DNA from: a virus
Length of the DNA: 23,861 nucleotides
IMG/VR virus record: IMGVR_UViG_3300042327_000559
Coordinates: 1-23,861 of that record
Direction: 5' to 3' (one strand)
Shown here: piece by piece, positions 6,373 to 14,671 of the stretch
Layout of the letters: each line of letters starts with the position of its first letter
How positions within the stretch are numbered: position 1 is the stretch's first letter
Translations under genes and position numbers: made by a program
Notes under the pieces: generated by a model
The model's database searches: none
What the model was told of the DNA's origin: nothing
What the model saw: the letters and a program-made list of their open reading frames with translations, nothing else

Positions 6373-6553
6373 ACTCGAGACGGCTGATCCAGATGCTGTT
6401 GAGAAGAACCGTGAGGCTTCACGAAAGTCCATGGCGAAAGCCCGTGAGCGTCGTATAGATGCTTTGCTGCAGCAAGGTTACAGTCGAGAGTCAATAACAA
6501 ACTCAGGTTACCTCCGCAAACGCGGCGTACCATCTCACGATGACCAGAGTTAA
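6332..6553 (+). pseudogene. Out-of-frame 3' part of the zinc-finger/HTH gene
   Basis: Starting at GGA 6332, one base out of frame with the gene above, 73 codons stay open to TAA 6551-6553. The first residues (GLHPMLIWG) complete the upstream HTH domain, and the rest (about residues 22-45, with EKNREASRKSMAKARERR) is a basic helix. It may be part of a frameshifted gene, a ribosomal-frameshift product, or a separate small protein from ATG 6359 (64 aa). The segment lies antisense to the end of the lysozyme gene, so the open frame could partly be a shadow; the HTH continuation is the argument against that. Confidence 0.45.
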
Positions 6554-6806
6554 TCTGCAACAACCCTGAGTCATAACTTTTATTCTTATTCAGGTGATAT
6601 ATCATCTCACCTTTCTCATTCCATATGGCATTGATTGCTTTGATGCGGCATCTTGATTCGCGCCAAGCAATGTAACTAAACTCTTTTACTGGCAGGCCAG
6701 CAGCTTTAATAGCGGGTTCCCACTTAGGACAACTGTTGGTGGCAGCTGATGCCTGACTAGGTATAGCAAAAAAAGTTATGGCAATAGCCAATATAAGTTT
6801 ACGCAA
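6348..6806 (-). CDS. Secreted lysozyme-like (SLT-type) endolysin
   Basis: The frame is open from 6860, but AAGGAG (minus strand, 6814-6819) lies seven bases before the TTG at 6804-6806, so I start there (152 aa). Residues 1-21 form a signal peptide (RKLILAIAITFFAIPSQASA) with an ASA cleavage site. The mature part is a lysozyme-like transglycosylase fold: catalytic Glu50 in IAWRESRC, GLLQIN (81-86), and NLAAAKHLYDAHGLSPW (110-126). Cys26, 53, 97 and 109 could form disulphides outside the membrane. It should cut peptidoglycan between MurNAc and GlcNAc. It follows the holin-like gene at the end of the virion operon, so host lysis is the likely role. The last 206 bases overlap the convergent HTH gene. 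Confidence 0.75.
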   Translation of the reverse strand: MRKLILAIAITFFAIPSQASAATNSCPKWEPAIKAAGLPVKEFSYIAWRESRCRIKAINAIWNEKGEMIYHLNKNKSYDSGLLQINSGHREMVRRVCGGNLSLLLTLDCNLAAAKHLYDAHGLSPWTFVKPHGSSQQHLDQPSRVYKTPFPR

Positions 6807-6831
6807 TAGTTTTCTCCTTGTTAGGGGTTTA

Positions 6832-7080
6832 TTATTCTGCAGCCTTAGCTTTCTTATCAACCTTGGTAAATACCTGGTTGATTTCTGCAGTGGACAGTTT
6901 ACCGTCGTCCAAGAAGGCTCTTGATAATCCTTCTACTACGGTGGCTACACCAGCCATGCCTGCCATGAAGCAAGCTTTCCATATATCTACGCCGGCAATA
7001 GCGCCAGCACCTATAACACCAAGACCTGAAGCTGCAAATGTTGCAACGATTCTCATAATAATATTGTTAAGTTGTTTCAT
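6832..7080 (-). CDS. Holin-like small membrane protein
   Basis: The 82-residue protein has two hydrophobic stretches (about 9-29, RIVATFAASGLGVIGAGAIAG, and about 32-49, IWKACFMAGMAGVATVVE), separated by a short turn, and a charged, lysine-rich tail that includes DDGKLS and KVDKKAKAAE. This build, plus the lysozyme directly downstream, fits a class II-type holin or lysis membrane protein. ATG 7078-7080 has AAGGAG (7086-7091) five bases upstream; an inner ATG at residue 9 might give a shorter product. Because the lysozyme has its own signal peptide, this protein may trigger lysis by depolarising the membrane rather than by releasing the enzyme (inference). Confidence 0.6.
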   Translation of the reverse strand: MKQLNNIIMRIVATFAASGLGVIGAGAIAGVDIWKACFMAGMAGVATVVEGLSRAFLDDGKLSTAEINQVFTKVDKKAKAAE

Positions 7081-7089
7081 AACTTCTCC

Positions 7090-10000
7090 TTATGGTTTAT
7101 TTCGCTTTTGTTTAATCAAAGGCTCAAGATCTGTATAGTATCTTCTCCACAATTCTGATATCTCTTGGTCACTACTTAATTGTCTAATTGGTATTCCAAG
7201 ATAACTTAATAAAGCATTAAACTGAACTACTTTAAACATCTCTTCTTCTGTTACTTCTCTAGTGCCAAATACAGCTTTAATTATTTTGTTATTGTTTAAA
7301 TCAATAAACTTTTTTTGCGCCGAATCACCAGGAAGTAAGTTGCCAATTACTAATAATTCTCTAGCTACTATATTTAAGTTTGGTAATACCGAACGTGCTG
7401 CATATGCAAATTGCTGTATTGATTTTGGCGTTGGATCTGATGGGTCATAAATTTGTTTTTGTGTATAAGAATTTCTTCCATAAACATATGCATCTAACAA
7501 TCCTCTCATCGTAGGATTTGCAGAGCTAAACAATTCAGGTACAGACATACTCCACCATGCTTGACCTGTTCCAGGAATTGCTAAATCCCACGAAGCATAG
7601 AAGTTATCACCAACAATTAATTTGTAAGCTCCTCTTCCTTTCCAAGATTGTGGCAAGAAAGGACTTGTTCCTTCCTTATCTTCAGTTGCATCTCTAAATC
7701 TATTGTAAGCGTTGTAAACACCTGGGTTCACAAGCATGTTCATGTATTGTGTTGGGGCATTGTAGACCATAAAATTCCAGAATGGAAAGAATGCTCTTCC
7801 CTTTTCGTCAAGCTTTGATAAATCACTATAATCAAGTAACGCTCTTGATGTTCTTGCGCCAGCCAATTGACCACTTAAACCTTGCTGTATTCCATCCCAC
7901 GTCATAGCAAAACGCATATACTCTTCAGCCAATGCTCCGTACTTACGCACTGCTGCAAGAGGTAATACGTTTCCTGGACCGCTTATAATAGGAATCTTAC
8001 CTCCTATTTCTGAAGCTTTCTTAGTAACATTTTTTAATACTGTTCCTTCGCGGCCAATTCCTTTAGCTTCCAATCCAAATATACCTATTGGTCTACCACC
8101 AAAGCCTTTAGCTAAATCACTTATTTCACCAGAAGATGCTCCTGAATAAACAAAATTTTCTTTAATGTTTTGTACAAAATTATCTTTCACAAGAACACTT
8201 TCACTTTTATTTACACTTCTTGCAAAATCTTCTACCCAACTATCAAAGTCAATACCATTAGCTGCAGCTTTTTTCCAACTACGAAGCATATCAACAGCAA
8301 AGTTTGCGTTACCAGGACGAGCACCAAATGCCGCCATAACGATTATACCGCCTTGAATGTTTCTAACAATAGTTCCAGGCAATGACAACATTGAACCTTT
8401 TTGAACTTGATATAGTTTTTCTGCAAAAGTACCAAATGCTCTTCTAACAGGACCAGATTGAGTCATGGTCACAACATTTCTTACCATATCATTTATATCA
8501 TTGCGGGTTGCCACACCAACATTTGGCATCTTTTCAAAGATTGCTTCAACACCATCTGAAATCATTGGCGCTAAACTTCTCCAAGCTTCTTCAGAACTTT
8601 CAAATATATTTGTTCTAATTCCACTTATTTCATCAGCCATAGCGATTGCTAAGTTATCTGCTTCAGCACCTACTACATCTAAACTAACTGGTGGAAGTGT
8701 TCCATTCTTAACCAATCGATCTATCTGAGCAACTTTTTCATCAATGGCAAGAATCAATTCATCAACTTGATTTGTATAAACAATATCATCAGAAACTACT
8801 TCTCTAACATACTTTAAATCATCTATTATACTTTGTATCTTTGGGTATGACATCGTTGCAAGAACGTCTGGAGTAAGTACTGATCCTATTCTGCGTTCTA
8901 AATTAGTAAGAGGTGTTAATTCTGATTTAATACCTTCTCTAGTTGTAATCTTTGCTCGCGTAAGAACATCAGATCCACGGTCCATCCATTGTTCTAATGC
9001 AAAGATATGTGCTTGCATTCGTGCATGCTTGGCAACAAATCTGGCAGTTGCTTCAGTAAAATCTTCTGTATAAAATTTAAACTTATATCCTTGTTCTTTT
9101 AAGATTTCATTTAATCTTTTTACGCCACCAAGTAAGTCAGCATCCGTTAAGCTATGGCCAAAGAAGTTAGCACCTTTAACTAATTTATTCTCTATAAAAC
9201 CATGTATCAATTGTTCTGGTTCAACGCCAAGATTTTTAGCAATTACTTGTATATCTTCTGCGTGACTTGTAGCCCAAGTAATAAACTCTCTTGATTGTGC
9301 GCGAGGAAAGTAGCTCGTTGGTCTTGAAAGTGGACGTCCACCCACAGCTTTAATTGCTTTATTCGTTGCATTATATGTCTCATCAATTTGTTTTGTATAA
9401 TCAGAAAATGCAGCACGTTCTGCTGGTAGCATCTTTGATACTGTTTTTCCAGATGGAACATCTAAAGCTCTTGTAACAATAGGTACATCAATATCATCAA
9501 TTGCTTTTACCGATGGTGCAAATTTACTAGCAATCTGTGTTCCATAAAAGCTTTTTGCGGCCGTTGCCATACTGTCTGCAGTTAGTATACTAAGAAAATC
9601 TGCAGCTTCTTCTGCAGTAATACTACGAAATTTAGCAGTTCCAGGAACTCTTATTTTTCCTGTAGATAAATATGTTCTAAGTTTTAATCTTCCAGCTTTT
9701 CCTAATAAATCATCTACACCAGGTTTTCCTACAAGTTCTAATACATTTGTGCGACCTAATACTGATAAAAATCCATTAACACGAATATTGCCAACAGCTT
9801 GTCCAAGCCATTTAGTAATATATTTAGATCCAGGAAGAGTAAATAAATTTGCATAACGTATACCTTGGGAGTATCCACGAATTATTGCAGCTTGAGCATG
9901 CTTTGCCTGAGAATAAGCTGTCAATCCTTTTGCTGCTATATCCTTTGCTAATGCTGGGTTAACAAATTTTTCAGTTCTTTCTGCTAAAGCAATTTCTGCT

Positions 10001-11427
10001 GGAGTAGCTTTTCTAACAATTACTCTGCCTGTATTTATTAGTTCTACAGCACTTGCAATTTCGTCCGCTGAAGCTGCAGCAGGTGAAGCTATAATTTTTT
10101 GTGCGGCAGCAAGTTCTTCTGGTATTGCATTGCGTAAGATGTTTCCTGTTTCAACAGTTTCTTTAGCGCCTTGATAGATATCTAAAACATCAGCCGCTTC
10201 TGCCTGACGAGCTTTTGGACCGGCAACTCTTCTTGCAGACTTATTTCCAATTTCAGTAACAACACCTTTTAAATCTTTTTCTAAGTTAATAACAGCTTTT
10301 TCAGCAGCATTTAAAGATGCTCGCTTAATTGTTAATTGACCAGCAAGAACTGGATTAGTAACTTCTCTTGCGGCCAAGCGTGCAAGGTCATCTACTTCTT
10401 TTGTTAATTGACGAACTGCTAATTCTGCAGCTTCTCTTGCTAAGAGTTTTTGCGAATGCACTGCAACTATTTTTCCAGCTTTGCTAGCACCATACGTAGC
10501 CATTTCTGCTGCGCTTCTTGCTGCTAAAGTTTTAGCTCCTCCACCAACACCAGAAAGAAGAGTCAAAGGGTCAGTGCCTATTGTTTGACCACCTGCTACA
10601 AGTCTATCAACCCATAGGTCAAGATTTCCCCATTTAGGAACTCCAAAATTTTCATTACTTCTTAAAGGAAAAGCTTTACCTGGTCCAAATTCTGGGTCAT
10701 TAATTTGTTTAAAGAAATCATCAAAACTTGCATCACCTTTATCTATTCTAACTCCACCTACACCAGCAAATACAGCTCTAGATATTAAGTCTTCTACAAT
10801 GCCAAACCTGTCACGAGGAATTGCATCACTAGTTTCTTTTAACGCGGACCAAAGACTCTTCCATGTATATTTATCAAATGTACCTAGGACTCCTAGTTTT
10901 CCTTTTTCTGCATCACCTAAAAAGAATTTTCCTGGTCTAGATTGAAAAATATTTTCACCAATATAAAAATCACCTTTGCCTGGATCCAAATCAAATTTAT
11001 TAAAGACATCATATACTATGCCTTCAACACCAGAAGGTTCTTGATTTCCTTTTCCAAATACTACTTCCGAAGCAACTACTGGTGAAACTACATCACGAGC
11101 AGCATCAGTTGCTGCACGTACTTCACGTACTCCTGTAACAGTTCTAGGAGCTGGTTTATAGGTTGATGTAATACCTGATTGTAAAGATTTTTCATATGCA
11201 AGAACAGGGTCTATAGGTCTTGGTACTGGTCCAGTAAGTCCTATTATTGGAGCACTTATGCGAGCAGCAGCATCTGATCTAATAGCTTCTTCATACATCT
11301 TTACTGGATCTGGTGCTTGCTTTTGTTCGTTAGCTGAAGCAGATACTTCAATAAACTGTTTTTGTTTAGGGTTTAACTTAGCAAGTGATGAAGCTGTAGG
11401 ATCTACCTTTGGTGGTATTGGTGGCAT
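7090..11427 (-). CDS. Giant internal virion / DNA-ejection-type protein
   Basis: At 1445 residues this is the largest gene, mostly helical and rich in Ala, Lys and Glu, with long coiled-coil-prone stretches (about 300-480). Near residues 1205-1225 is FFPFWNFMVYNAPTQY, a motif style I associate with large phage proteins ejected with the genome. No transglycosylase, nuclease or protease motif is obvious. Its place, after two other internal-type proteins and before lysis genes, matches the internal core protein position in podoviruses (T7 gp16 is 1318 aa). Likely role: a core complex that forms a DNA channel across the envelope (inference). AAGGAA precedes the ATG at 11427. Confidence 0.6.
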   Translation of the reverse strand: MPPIPPKVDPTASSLAKLNPKQKQFIEVSASANEQKQAPDPVKMYEEAIRSDAAARISAPIIGLTGPVPRPIDPVLAYEKSLQSGITSTYKPAPRTVTGVREVRAATDAARDVVSPVVASEVVFGKGNQEPSGVEGIVYDVFNKFDLDPGKGDFYIGENIFQSRPGKFFLGDAEKGKLGVLGTFDKYTWKSLWSALKETSDAIPRDRFGIVEDLISRAVFAGVGGVRIDKGDASFDDFFKQINDPEFGPGKAFPLRSNENFGVPKWGNLDLWVDRLVAGGQTIGTDPLTLLSGVGGGAKTLAARSAAEMATYGASKAGKIVAVHSQKLLAREAAELAVRQLTKEVDDLARLAAREVTNPVLAGQLTIKRASLNAAEKAVINLEKDLKGVVTEIGNKSARRVAGPKARQAEAADVLDIYQGAKETVETGNILRNAIPEELAAAQKIIASPAAASADEIASAVELINTGRVIVRKATPAEIALAERTEKFVNPALAKDIAAKGLTAYSQAKHAQAAIIRGYSQGIRYANLFTLPGSKYITKWLGQAVGNIRVNGFLSVLGRTNVLELVGKPGVDDLLGKAGRLKLRTYLSTGKIRVPGTAKFRSITAEEAADFLSILTADSMATAAKSFYGTQIASKFAPSVKAIDDIDVPIVTRALDVPSGKTVSKMLPAERAAFSDYTKQIDETYNATNKAIKAVGGRPLSRPTSYFPRAQSREFITWATSHAEDIQVIAKNLGVEPEQLIHGFIENKLVKGANFFGHSLTDADLLGGVKRLNEILKEQGYKFKFYTEDFTEATARFVAKHARMQAHIFALEQWMDRGSDVLTRAKITTREGIKSELTPLTNLERRIGSVLTPDVLATMSYPKIQSIIDDLKYVREVVSDDIVYTNQVDELILAIDEKVAQIDRLVKNGTLPPVSLDVVGAEADNLAIAMADEISGIRTNIFESSEEAWRSLAPMISDGVEAIFEKMPNVGVATRNDINDMVRNVVTMTQSGPVRRAFGTFAEKLYQVQKGSMLSLPGTIVRNIQGGIIVMAAFGARPGNANFAVDMLRSWKKAAANGIDFDSWVEDFARSVNKSESVLVKDNFVQNIKENFVYSGASSGEISDLAKGFGGRPIGIFGLEAKGIGREGTVLKNVTKKASEIGGKIPIISGPGNVLPLAAVRKYGALAEEYMRFAMTWDGIQQGLSGQLAGARTSRALLDYSDLSKLDEKGRAFFPFWNFMVYNAPTQYMNMLVNPGVYNAYNRFRDATEDKEGTSPFLPQSWKGRGAYKLIVGDNFYASWDLAIPGTGQAWWSMSVPELFSSANPTMRGLLDAYVYGRNSYTQKQIYDPSDPTPKSIQQFAYAARSVLPNLNIVARELLVIGNLLPGDSAQKKFIDLNNNKIIKAVFGTREVTEEEMFKVVQFNALLSYLGIPIRQLSSDQEISELWRRYYTDLEPLIKQKRNKP

Positions 11428-11440
11428 TTATATTCCTTAA

Positions 11441-12565
11441 TTATTTAGGAAGCAAAAGTCTTGCTTCAAGCACTTGCGACCTAGGTGTAATTCCTGCTTT
11501 AAGCCAACTGTTTATAACGTTTTCTCTTACATCTTTTAGACCTTGTGCTTGAACTTCTGAAGCACGTTTTCCTTCAAGTGAAGTTCCCTTTAACGGATTA
11601 ACATCAACTATTTTAGGAGGTTCATTTCCAGTTCTACCTTTATAAAATTTACCCATTGCTGCAGCTTTTGATAATTCTATAGATGGACCATAAGGAGTAC
11701 CACCATAAGTATTATATGTATTTGCTTTAGTCAAAGCCTCAAGTTCTTTTGCTCTAACGTCAGCAAGTGGATGTTTAATAATACCCTTTTTCCAATCAGT
11801 TTCAAATCCATACTTAAGTTTAGAGCTAGGTATTTTTAAAGAAAATTCTGTAGGAACATCTGATTTTGATTCTAACAAAAAAGCTTGCTTTGCTTTAAAT
11901 TTTGCTTCTGGTATTTCTGTAACATATGAATCATATAATGCTTCAGCACGTTTAGAAGCTGTAGCTATATCAAGATTATCAAATCCTGTGTTATCTCCAG
12001 GAGGAGGTTTTTTTCCCGAGGAAGGATTATTAAAATCATCTCCTATTTTAGCAATGTAACCAAGTAATTCTGTTTTTGTAGTGCCAGCTTCAATCTTAGC
12101 AATTATTGCTCTTTCAAATGACCCCATTGGTGCATTTTTTTTAGCATTAACCCAATCACCACTTGCAAATTGTTCTGCTTGAGCTTCAATTTGTTTGAGT
12201 TTTTCTTCTCCTTCAGTGCCAATAATATAATCAGTAATTTCTTGGTCAATTTCAATGTTTGGAAGAATAGGTGACCTAGGATCTATTGCTCTAACTATTG
12301 CACCTATTTTTGGGTCAGCCAAATCTTCAACACTTCTAGGAGCACCTGGCTTACTTGACTTTAATTCATTTAAAACTACAACTGCATACACACGTGCTTG
12401 TTCCATTGGAATGTTATATTGAGCTGAAATTTGTGCAGCTGTAGCAGCAATTATATTTTCGTCAATTGCACTAGGTGCTTTCTTAGCTGTTTTTTTAACT
12501 GTAGGTTTAGCTGTTCCAGTTTTTTGATTAGCTATTATCTGTAAAATTTCTTGACGTGTTACCAT
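11441..12565 (-). CDS. Probable internal virion protein, unknown fold
   Basis: This 374-residue protein begins with a possible helical cap (VTRQEILQIIANQ), then a lysine-rich linker (about 18-30, TAKPTVKKTAKKAP), and continues as an acidic helical protein with a Pro/Gly-rich break (about 187-197, SGKKPPPGDNTG). The C-terminal part holds a YNTYGGTPYGPS stretch. I recognise no family. It lies between the 376-aa Gln-rich protein and the giant ejection-type protein, separated by 5 and 13 bases, so a virion-core role is inferred. AGGAATT gives a short ribosome site before ATG 12565. Confidence 0.5.
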   Translation of the reverse strand: MVTRQEILQIIANQKTGTAKPTVKKTAKKAPSAIDENIIAATAAQISAQYNIPMEQARVYAVVVLNELKSSKPGAPRSVEDLADPKIGAIVRAIDPRSPILPNIEIDQEITDYIIGTEGEEKLKQIEAQAEQFASGDWVNAKKNAPMGSFERAIIAKIEAGTTKTELLGYIAKIGDDFNNPSSGKKPPPGDNTGFDNLDIATASKRAEALYDSYVTEIPEAKFKAKQAFLLESKSDVPTEFSLKIPSSKLKYGFETDWKKGIIKHPLADVRAKELEALTKANTYNTYGGTPYGPSIELSKAAAMGKFYKGRTGNEPPKIVDVNPLKGTSLEGKRASEVQAQGLKDVRENVINSWLKAGITPRSQVLEARLLLPK

Positions 12566-12570
12566 AATTC

Positions 12571-13701
12571 CTACTTTATTTTCTTGGTAATTTTTTTAAA
12601 TTCGTTTTTAACCTGTTCTACGGTTGCATTTGGATTTGCTGCAATAAAGTTATCGATCCTCTTATTCAATGCAGTGTTACTTGCTTTAATTGGTATAGCT
12701 TTCAACTGTTGTACTGCAGTTAATTGAGCTGGCTTATCAGCTGGCTTATCTTCGTCTTTAACTACTTTAGGCTTTAATAGTTCTGCTAGCCAAGATGGTT
12801 GCTCACCAGTTGCAGTAGTATAACCTCCGCCAACTAAAGTGCCAACTGCATCTTGCAATGCTTGCTCACGTGCTACAGCTTGCTGTTGTGCCTCTAGCTG
12901 AGCTTTTTGCTTTTGCTGTAAGAGTTGATATAATGCTTGTTGTTGAAGTTGACTTAGATTAGTTCCACTTAATGTGCGGCTCATTTGCTCTTCAGCTAAT
13001 CTTGATTGATTTGAAGCTAATTGTGTTGCAGCTAAAGTTTGAAGCAACCTATCATAGTTATTTGCTCCACCAGCTGATGCAGCATTTAATGAGTTGATTA
13101 ATGGATTTACTCCCTGTGAGTTAACACCTTGCGAAGCTGCGTACGTTGCTAAGTCATTAGTTATTTGCGGGGCCATTGCAGCTCGTGCTTGGCTATATGT
13201 ATTAATAGGATTGTTTGTTAAATAATTACGCAATGCATCGTAACCAGCAGTTGTTTGTTTTTGAGCTGTATCATATTGGTTGCCAATATATGTAGTTCCA
13301 GTATCGTTTATATCCTTTAACAATGTTGAGATTGAACTTGGAACTTGTCCAGCTGTTTTTAATTGTTCTAATAAATACTTTGTTCTTTCAGAAGCTCCAC
13401 CAGCTGCAGTTTGTGCTTTAGCTAATTCAAGTTCATATTGCTTTAATCTTGTTGCGGCATTTTGTTCTTGGACAGCTTTATCTGCCCCAAATGTTCCACC
13501 TTGTTGAAGATAATTTGCAAGAATATCATTTAAAGGATTATTAGTATTACTTTTGTCAGTGATAGGTACGCATACGCCATTAACTTTCTTTTGGCCAGGA
13601 CCACATGATACGTCATCTTTACTATTATCACCGCAATCTGGGCCTGGGCTTTGACCGGCTGCTTTTTCTAAATCAGTACATGTACAAGTTGCGCACGCCA
13701 T
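12571..13701 (-). CDS. Gln/Ala-rich probable internal virion protein, Cys-rich N-terminus
   Basis: Residues 1-45 contain six Cys (3, 6, 8, 23, 33, 44; start MACATCTCTDLEKA), an unusual cluster that could bind metal or form disulphides. The rest (376 aa in total) is Gln-, Ala- and Leu-rich with heptad-like stretches, for example LSQLQQQALYQLLQQKQKAQ, and a basic end (FKKITKKIK). Such low-complexity helical proteins are common among podovirus internal core or adaptor proteins such as T7 gp14/gp15, though no direct relation is claimed. It starts 43 bases after the 148-aa protein's end, with AGGAACT upstream. Confidence 0.5.
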   Translation of the reverse strand: MACATCTCTDLEKAAGQSPGPDCGDNSKDDVSCGPGQKKVNGVCVPITDKSNTNNPLNDILANYLQQGGTFGADKAVQEQNAATRLKQYELELAKAQTAAGGASERTKYLLEQLKTAGQVPSSISTLLKDINDTGTTYIGNQYDTAQKQTTAGYDALRNYLTNNPINTYSQARAAMAPQITNDLATYAASQGVNSQGVNPLINSLNAASAGGANNYDRLLQTLAATQLASNQSRLAEEQMSRTLSGTNLSQLQQQALYQLLQQKQKAQLEAQQQAVAREQALQDAVGTLVGGGYTTATGEQPSWLAELLKPKVVKDEDKPADKPAQLTAVQQLKAIPIKASNTALNKRIDNFIAANPNATVEQVKNEFKKITKKIK

Positions 13702-13744
13702 ATTAGTTCCTACCTTTTGTGTAATTCATTAAAATCATTTTATC

Positions 13745-14191
13745 CTACCTTAGTGCTAAAAGTTTTTGCGCATCTGCGGCTATTTGACGTGCTTTGTTTG
13801 CTTCTATATCGCTTAATCCCTGTTGGTAATTAGCAAGACCTTGTTCTCCTGCTAGGTCATAACCCCTTTGCTGAGAGGCTAGATCCGTTTTGGCATAACT
13901 TAAGTTTCTAGCTCTATCACTAGCATACTGGTTAAGAGCTCTATTATATAGACCAGATCTAACGCCTACCCCTTTAAGCCCACGTCTGCCATAAGATGCA
14001 GTAAGCTTTGGAACTTCCCCTAAACCACCAGTAGCAGTGGTTTTAAAAGCAGATTCTTCAAGTTGTGTAATTGGACGCTGACCTTGGATTTCTGCAAGGT
14101 ACTTTTGGTATGCATTAAGGGCGGCCTGATTAGCATAAGATTGAGAAAGATTTCTTCTTTGTTGTTCAAATAGACTTAAATCATATGCCAC
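13745..14191 (-). CDS. Small helical virion-associated protein, GTG start
   Basis: GTG at 14189-14191 follows AGAGGT, giving 148 residues beginning AYDLSLFEQQRRNL. The protein is helical and rich in Tyr, Gln and Ala; a Gly-rich middle (about 55-80, GGLGEVPKL, RRGLKGVGVRSG) separates two helices. It resembles the small internal virion proteins that precede larger core proteins in podoviruses, and its neighbours support that, but I recognise no family. Upstream is one of three AT-rich promoter-like elements (14200-14225), so the internal-protein block may have its own transcript. Confidence 0.5.
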   Translation of the reverse strand: MAYDLSLFEQQRRNLSQSYANQAALNAYQKYLAEIQGQRPITQLEESAFKTTATGGLGEVPKLTASYGRRGLKGVGVRSGLYNRALNQYASDRARNLSYAKTDLASQQRGYDLAGEQGLANYQQGLSDIEANKARQIAADAQKLLALR

Positions 14192-14199
14192 AATAATTA

Positions 14200-14225
14200 C
14201 CTCTTATAATAATGTAAAAAATTTT
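14200..14225 (-). promoter_or_regulatory. AT-rich promoter-like element, copy 3
   Basis: Read on the minus strand, an AAAATTTTTTACAT stretch is followed by TATTATAAGAGG just before the GTG of the 148-aa gene. It shares an A/T tract, TTTACAT and a TATA-like box plus GA with the copies at 19208-19236 and 21150-21176. The -35/-10 spacing does not fit a sigma70 promoter, so a phage-specific promoter is proposed; the overlap with the ribosome site makes this copy the weakest. Confidence 0.3.
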
Positions 14226-14229
14226 CCTA

Positions 14230-14457
14230 TTACCATTTGCCAATTGGGCAGGTAGCGTACTTTAATTTAACTTTAGCTTTCATAATACAACCACATTGCT
14301 TGCACTGGGTAGTTGGTTTAATAAACTCTGGGCATTCCATACATAAAGAATATCTAGTGCTTTCTTCCTCATCACTAGCGTATTCAGTGTTTGGGTTTAA
14401 AAAATCCCAGGGTCTCGTTACTCCTATTTTAGCCTTATAATCCTTCCAAGCTGACAT
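14230..14457 (-). CDS. DUF6171-like zinc-binding protein
   Basis: The 75-residue protein has the pattern C39-x2-C42-x9-C52-x2-C55-x-C57-x12-C70 and ends in ATCPIGKW, which matches my memory of DUF6171-type phage proteins (CK-CGC-M--K--L--A-CP--KW). The Cys set should bind zinc. These small proteins turn up among phage structural genes, often near fibre genes, and their function is unknown. GGAGG sits seven bases before the ATG. The start overlaps the 73-aa gene by 23 bases. Confidence 0.65.
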   Translation of the reverse strand: MSAWKDYKAKIGVTRPWDFLNPNTEYASDEEESTRYSLCMECPEFIKPTTQCKQCGCIMKAKVKLKYATCPIGKW

Positions 14458-14656
14458 CTTGTTCCTCCGTTAACTTAAATTCTGTACCATCCCAAATCAT
14501 ACCTAATTGTAGCATATTTATCTGTTCTTCTTTAACAGGGATAATTGTTGGGTTTGAGTTCATGCCGGCAATTAAAGGTTCAAAAGATTTAGCCACCCCT
14601 AAAACACCAGTAAATTCACCATCTACTACACATGCAAAAAAATCAAATTGACTCAT
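14435..14656 (-). CDS. Unknown 73-aa protein
   Basis: A small acidic protein (MSQFDFFACVVDGEFTGVLG...) with alternating hydrophobic and polar residues, suggesting beta structure, and a W-DGTEF stretch near the end. AAGGAG precedes the ATG. It lies between the Cys-rich tail protein and the zinc protein and overlaps the latter. Position and size suit a fibre chaperone or small tail accessory, but no family is recognised. Confidence 0.55.
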   Translation of the reverse strand: MSQFDFFACVVDGEFTGVLGVAKSFEPLIAGMNSNPTIIPVKEEQINMLQLGMIWDGTEFKLTEEQDVSLEGL

Positions 14657-14671
14657 TGTATTCTCCTTCTA

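Noticed and set aside
6818-7138. Plus-strand frame of 106 codons opposite the holin-like gene
   Set aside because: The minus-strand gene has a good ribosome site, sensible membrane helices and operon context; the plus frame is a shadow.
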